A stretch of 64,000 bases of DNA. Origin: Acidobacteriota bacterium (lineage in GTDB: Bacteria > Acidobacteriota > Blastocatellia > Pyrinomonadales > Pyrinomonadaceae). A program made the translations under genes and the position numbers. Location of the stretch: positions 710,514 through 774,513 of the forward strand of contig JADKEF010000001.1 of assembly GCA_016718135.1 (NCBI GenBank), read 5' to 3'. Positions 63,433 through 64,000 of this stretch are shown in pieces. The stretch's first letter is position 1, and each line of letters starts with the position of its first letter. The notes beneath the pieces were generated by a model. That model was not told the origin of the DNA, did not search any database, and was given only the letters and a program-made list of their open reading frames with translations.

Positions 63433-64000
63433 AGCAAGAGATGGAACAAATTGCGAATATCGTTCATGTGACACGGAGCAATTTCTCAAAACTAATACTC
63501 CGAGGACGTTCGCAAATTGGCGGAGTCAATCAGAAATTACCGAAAATTTTTAGCCGCTAAATAGTTACTCGATCAACAGCGGGACACGAGCGAAATTGAA
63601 CCCGTTGGCAAGCGAAAATCAAGCGCTGACGAAAGAGCACCTTTTCGCTTTGTAAGTAGGGATGTCGCCGGTAACGAAAGAACGCTTAATGGAGAGCAAG
63701 ACCGATGATGGAACACATTCTCACAAATGTCAGGATAACTCATGGCCCCTACTTTCGTGTCCGGGTCCGGCTTATGTTGGCAGGCCGGACTGGCACAGAA
63801 ACACATCGATTGTGATCGTTGAAGATGGGCGCAGCGAAGATTGATAGGCGCAGCTGTCAGGTAACAACATGATTTAGGAACGCTGCGGAATTTTATCGCA
63901 AGGCCGTCAAGATCCGCATATTTAATGGGCAAATAAACGGTAGAGAGTGTTGATGAGGGTTACTAAGAAACGTTCAATATCAGTTGTTGTTCGCCTTCGT
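63433..64000. other. Right edge of the window, no supported gene
   Basis: No recognisable protein up to 63950. An ATG at 63953 opens a basic frame (MRVTKKRSISVVVRLR) that leaves the window and could be the start of the next gene, without a clear ribosome-binding site. Confidence 0.35.

Overview
The window looks like a chromosomal segment of a moderately GC-rich Gram-negative soil-type bacterium. The gene mix (eukaryote-type ProRS, DUF6526, LVIVD+DUF305 pair, TonB receptor with a carboxypeptidase-regulatory-like N-terminus, zinc-ribbon TIGR00266 protein) resembles Acidobacteriota, most likely class Blastocatellia. That placement is an inference from families; there is no rRNA here to test it.

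Positions 1-51,600 are ordinary, densely coded chromosome. From the left: the end of proS; a PL17-type alginate lyase; small secreted and membrane proteins; an ECF-transporter S component; a frameshifted nucleotide pyrophosphatase; two paralogous lipoproteins built of duplicated domains; a cupin/hydrolase/OsmC/asnS block on the minus strand; an ABC exporter; an AmgK-MurU-like sugar kinase and nucleotidyltransferase pair for cell-wall recycling; an MFS exporter; a LOG protein, TIGR00266 protein and PTS Enzyme I; a polysaccharide export protein; the RNase P RNA gene with its promoter; a prepilin peptidase; a tldD-tldE pair with a Tat signal on TldD; an RRM protein; a DsbD (split in two) plus TlpA redox operon; a glutamate-synthase-like FAD/Fe-S oxidoreductase and, after about 3.7 kb of accessory genes, the korAB 2-oxoacid:ferredoxin oxidoreductase; a histidine kinase/response regulator pair, a Crp-family regulator and a receiver protein with Glu at the phosphorylation site; and an LVIVD/DUF305 operon.

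At 51,638 lies the 3' part of a tRNA-Cys(GCA), cut at the anticodon loop and still followed by its terminator. Everything to the right is different: 12 kb with no intact gene of usual size, in which recognisable proteins are broken by frequent frameshifts. They are a tyrosine recombinase, an NmrA-like protein, a TonB-dependent receptor, a TPR-thioredoxin protein, a DsbD-alpha/TlpA fusion, an ECF sigma factor and its zinc-finger anti-sigma factor. The simplest reading is an integrative island inserted in tRNA-Cys, now either decaying or represented by poor-quality, low-coverage sequence.

Other unexplained structure includes two 21-bp tandem-repeat arrays with a shared core (one just upstream of an unknown helical protein gene), a 29-bp palindrome-like repeat found inside coding genes, and a nested-helix noncoding RNA candidate near 27.2 kb.
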